Shown here: one piece after another, positions 5,237 to 5,251 of the stretch | How positions within the stretch are numbered: the stretch's first letter is position 1 | Layout of the letters: each line of letters opens with the position of its first letter | Assembly (NCBI GenBank): GCA_937872125.1 | Contig: CALMNY010000221.1 | Location: 1-5,251, forward strand | Reading direction: 5' to 3' | Origin: an uncultured Candidatus Competibacteraceae bacterium | Lineage (GTDB): Bacteria > Pseudomonadota > Gammaproteobacteria > Competibacterales > Competibacteraceae | DNA length: 5,251 bases | Translations under genes and position numbers: made by a program | The notes under the pieces: model-generated | The model's database searches: none | What the model saw: only the letters and a program-made list of their open reading frames with translations | Told to the model about the DNA's origin: nothing

Positions 5237-5251
5237 GTCAATCTCTCCTCA

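Overview
The window looks like a piece of a GC-rich proteobacterial chromosome, most likely a beta- or gammaproteobacterium. That is inferred from two things together: the tail of an exosortase-A/PEP-CTERM-type PLP-dependent decarboxylase, and a PAAR-led type VI secretion (T6SS) effector module. No rRNA, tRNA, CRISPR array or transposase was found, so the genus cannot be fixed from this sequence.

Left part (1-1892). The C-terminal 135 residues of a fold-type III PLP decarboxylase end at 408 on the + strand. Its stop codon overlaps an ATG (ATGA) that has a strong Shine-Dalgarno site, but the frame opened by that ATG closes after 28 codons. Facing it, only 16 nt away, is a complete AAA ATPase of the AAA_14/DUF4143 type (425-1609, minus), with its own sigma70-like promoter. 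Behind the ATPase, at 1713-1752, lies a diverged second copy of the decarboxylase 3' end with the same stop, Shine-Dalgarno site and overlapping ATG, exactly 1340 bp from the first copy. The ATPase gene therefore sits between direct repeats made from the end of its neighbour gene, which suggests insertion or recombination at that gene end. A perfect 10-bp hairpin at 1789-1812 closes this region.

Middle (1893-2712). A 203-residue uncharacterised protein on the minus strand has a His-Gly and an Ala-Cys motif, each after a hydrophobic strand. This pattern recalls caspase-fold (clan CD / DUF4347-like) proteins. Upstream of it is a 9-bp G/C-rich dyad that looks like an interspersed non-coding repeat.

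Right part (2713-5236, all minus). Reading in the direction of transcription, there is a PAAR spike-tip protein, a protein with two copies of an alpha-helical domain (probable adaptor or accessory), a predicted zinc metallopeptidase toxin with HExxH, and a small acidic protein without a signal peptide in the usual place of an immunity protein. Gaps are short (29, 18 and 44 nt), so this is probably one operon entering from beyond the right edge. GC content drops from very high in the PAAR gene to about 40% in the toxin-immunity pair (by-eye sampling) and rises again in the caspase-like gene, as expected for an exchangeable cargo cassette on a conserved delivery platform.

For three minus-strand genes the longest reading frame starts at a TTG at or inside the Shine-Dalgarno region. 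The ATG just downstream is used here instead.
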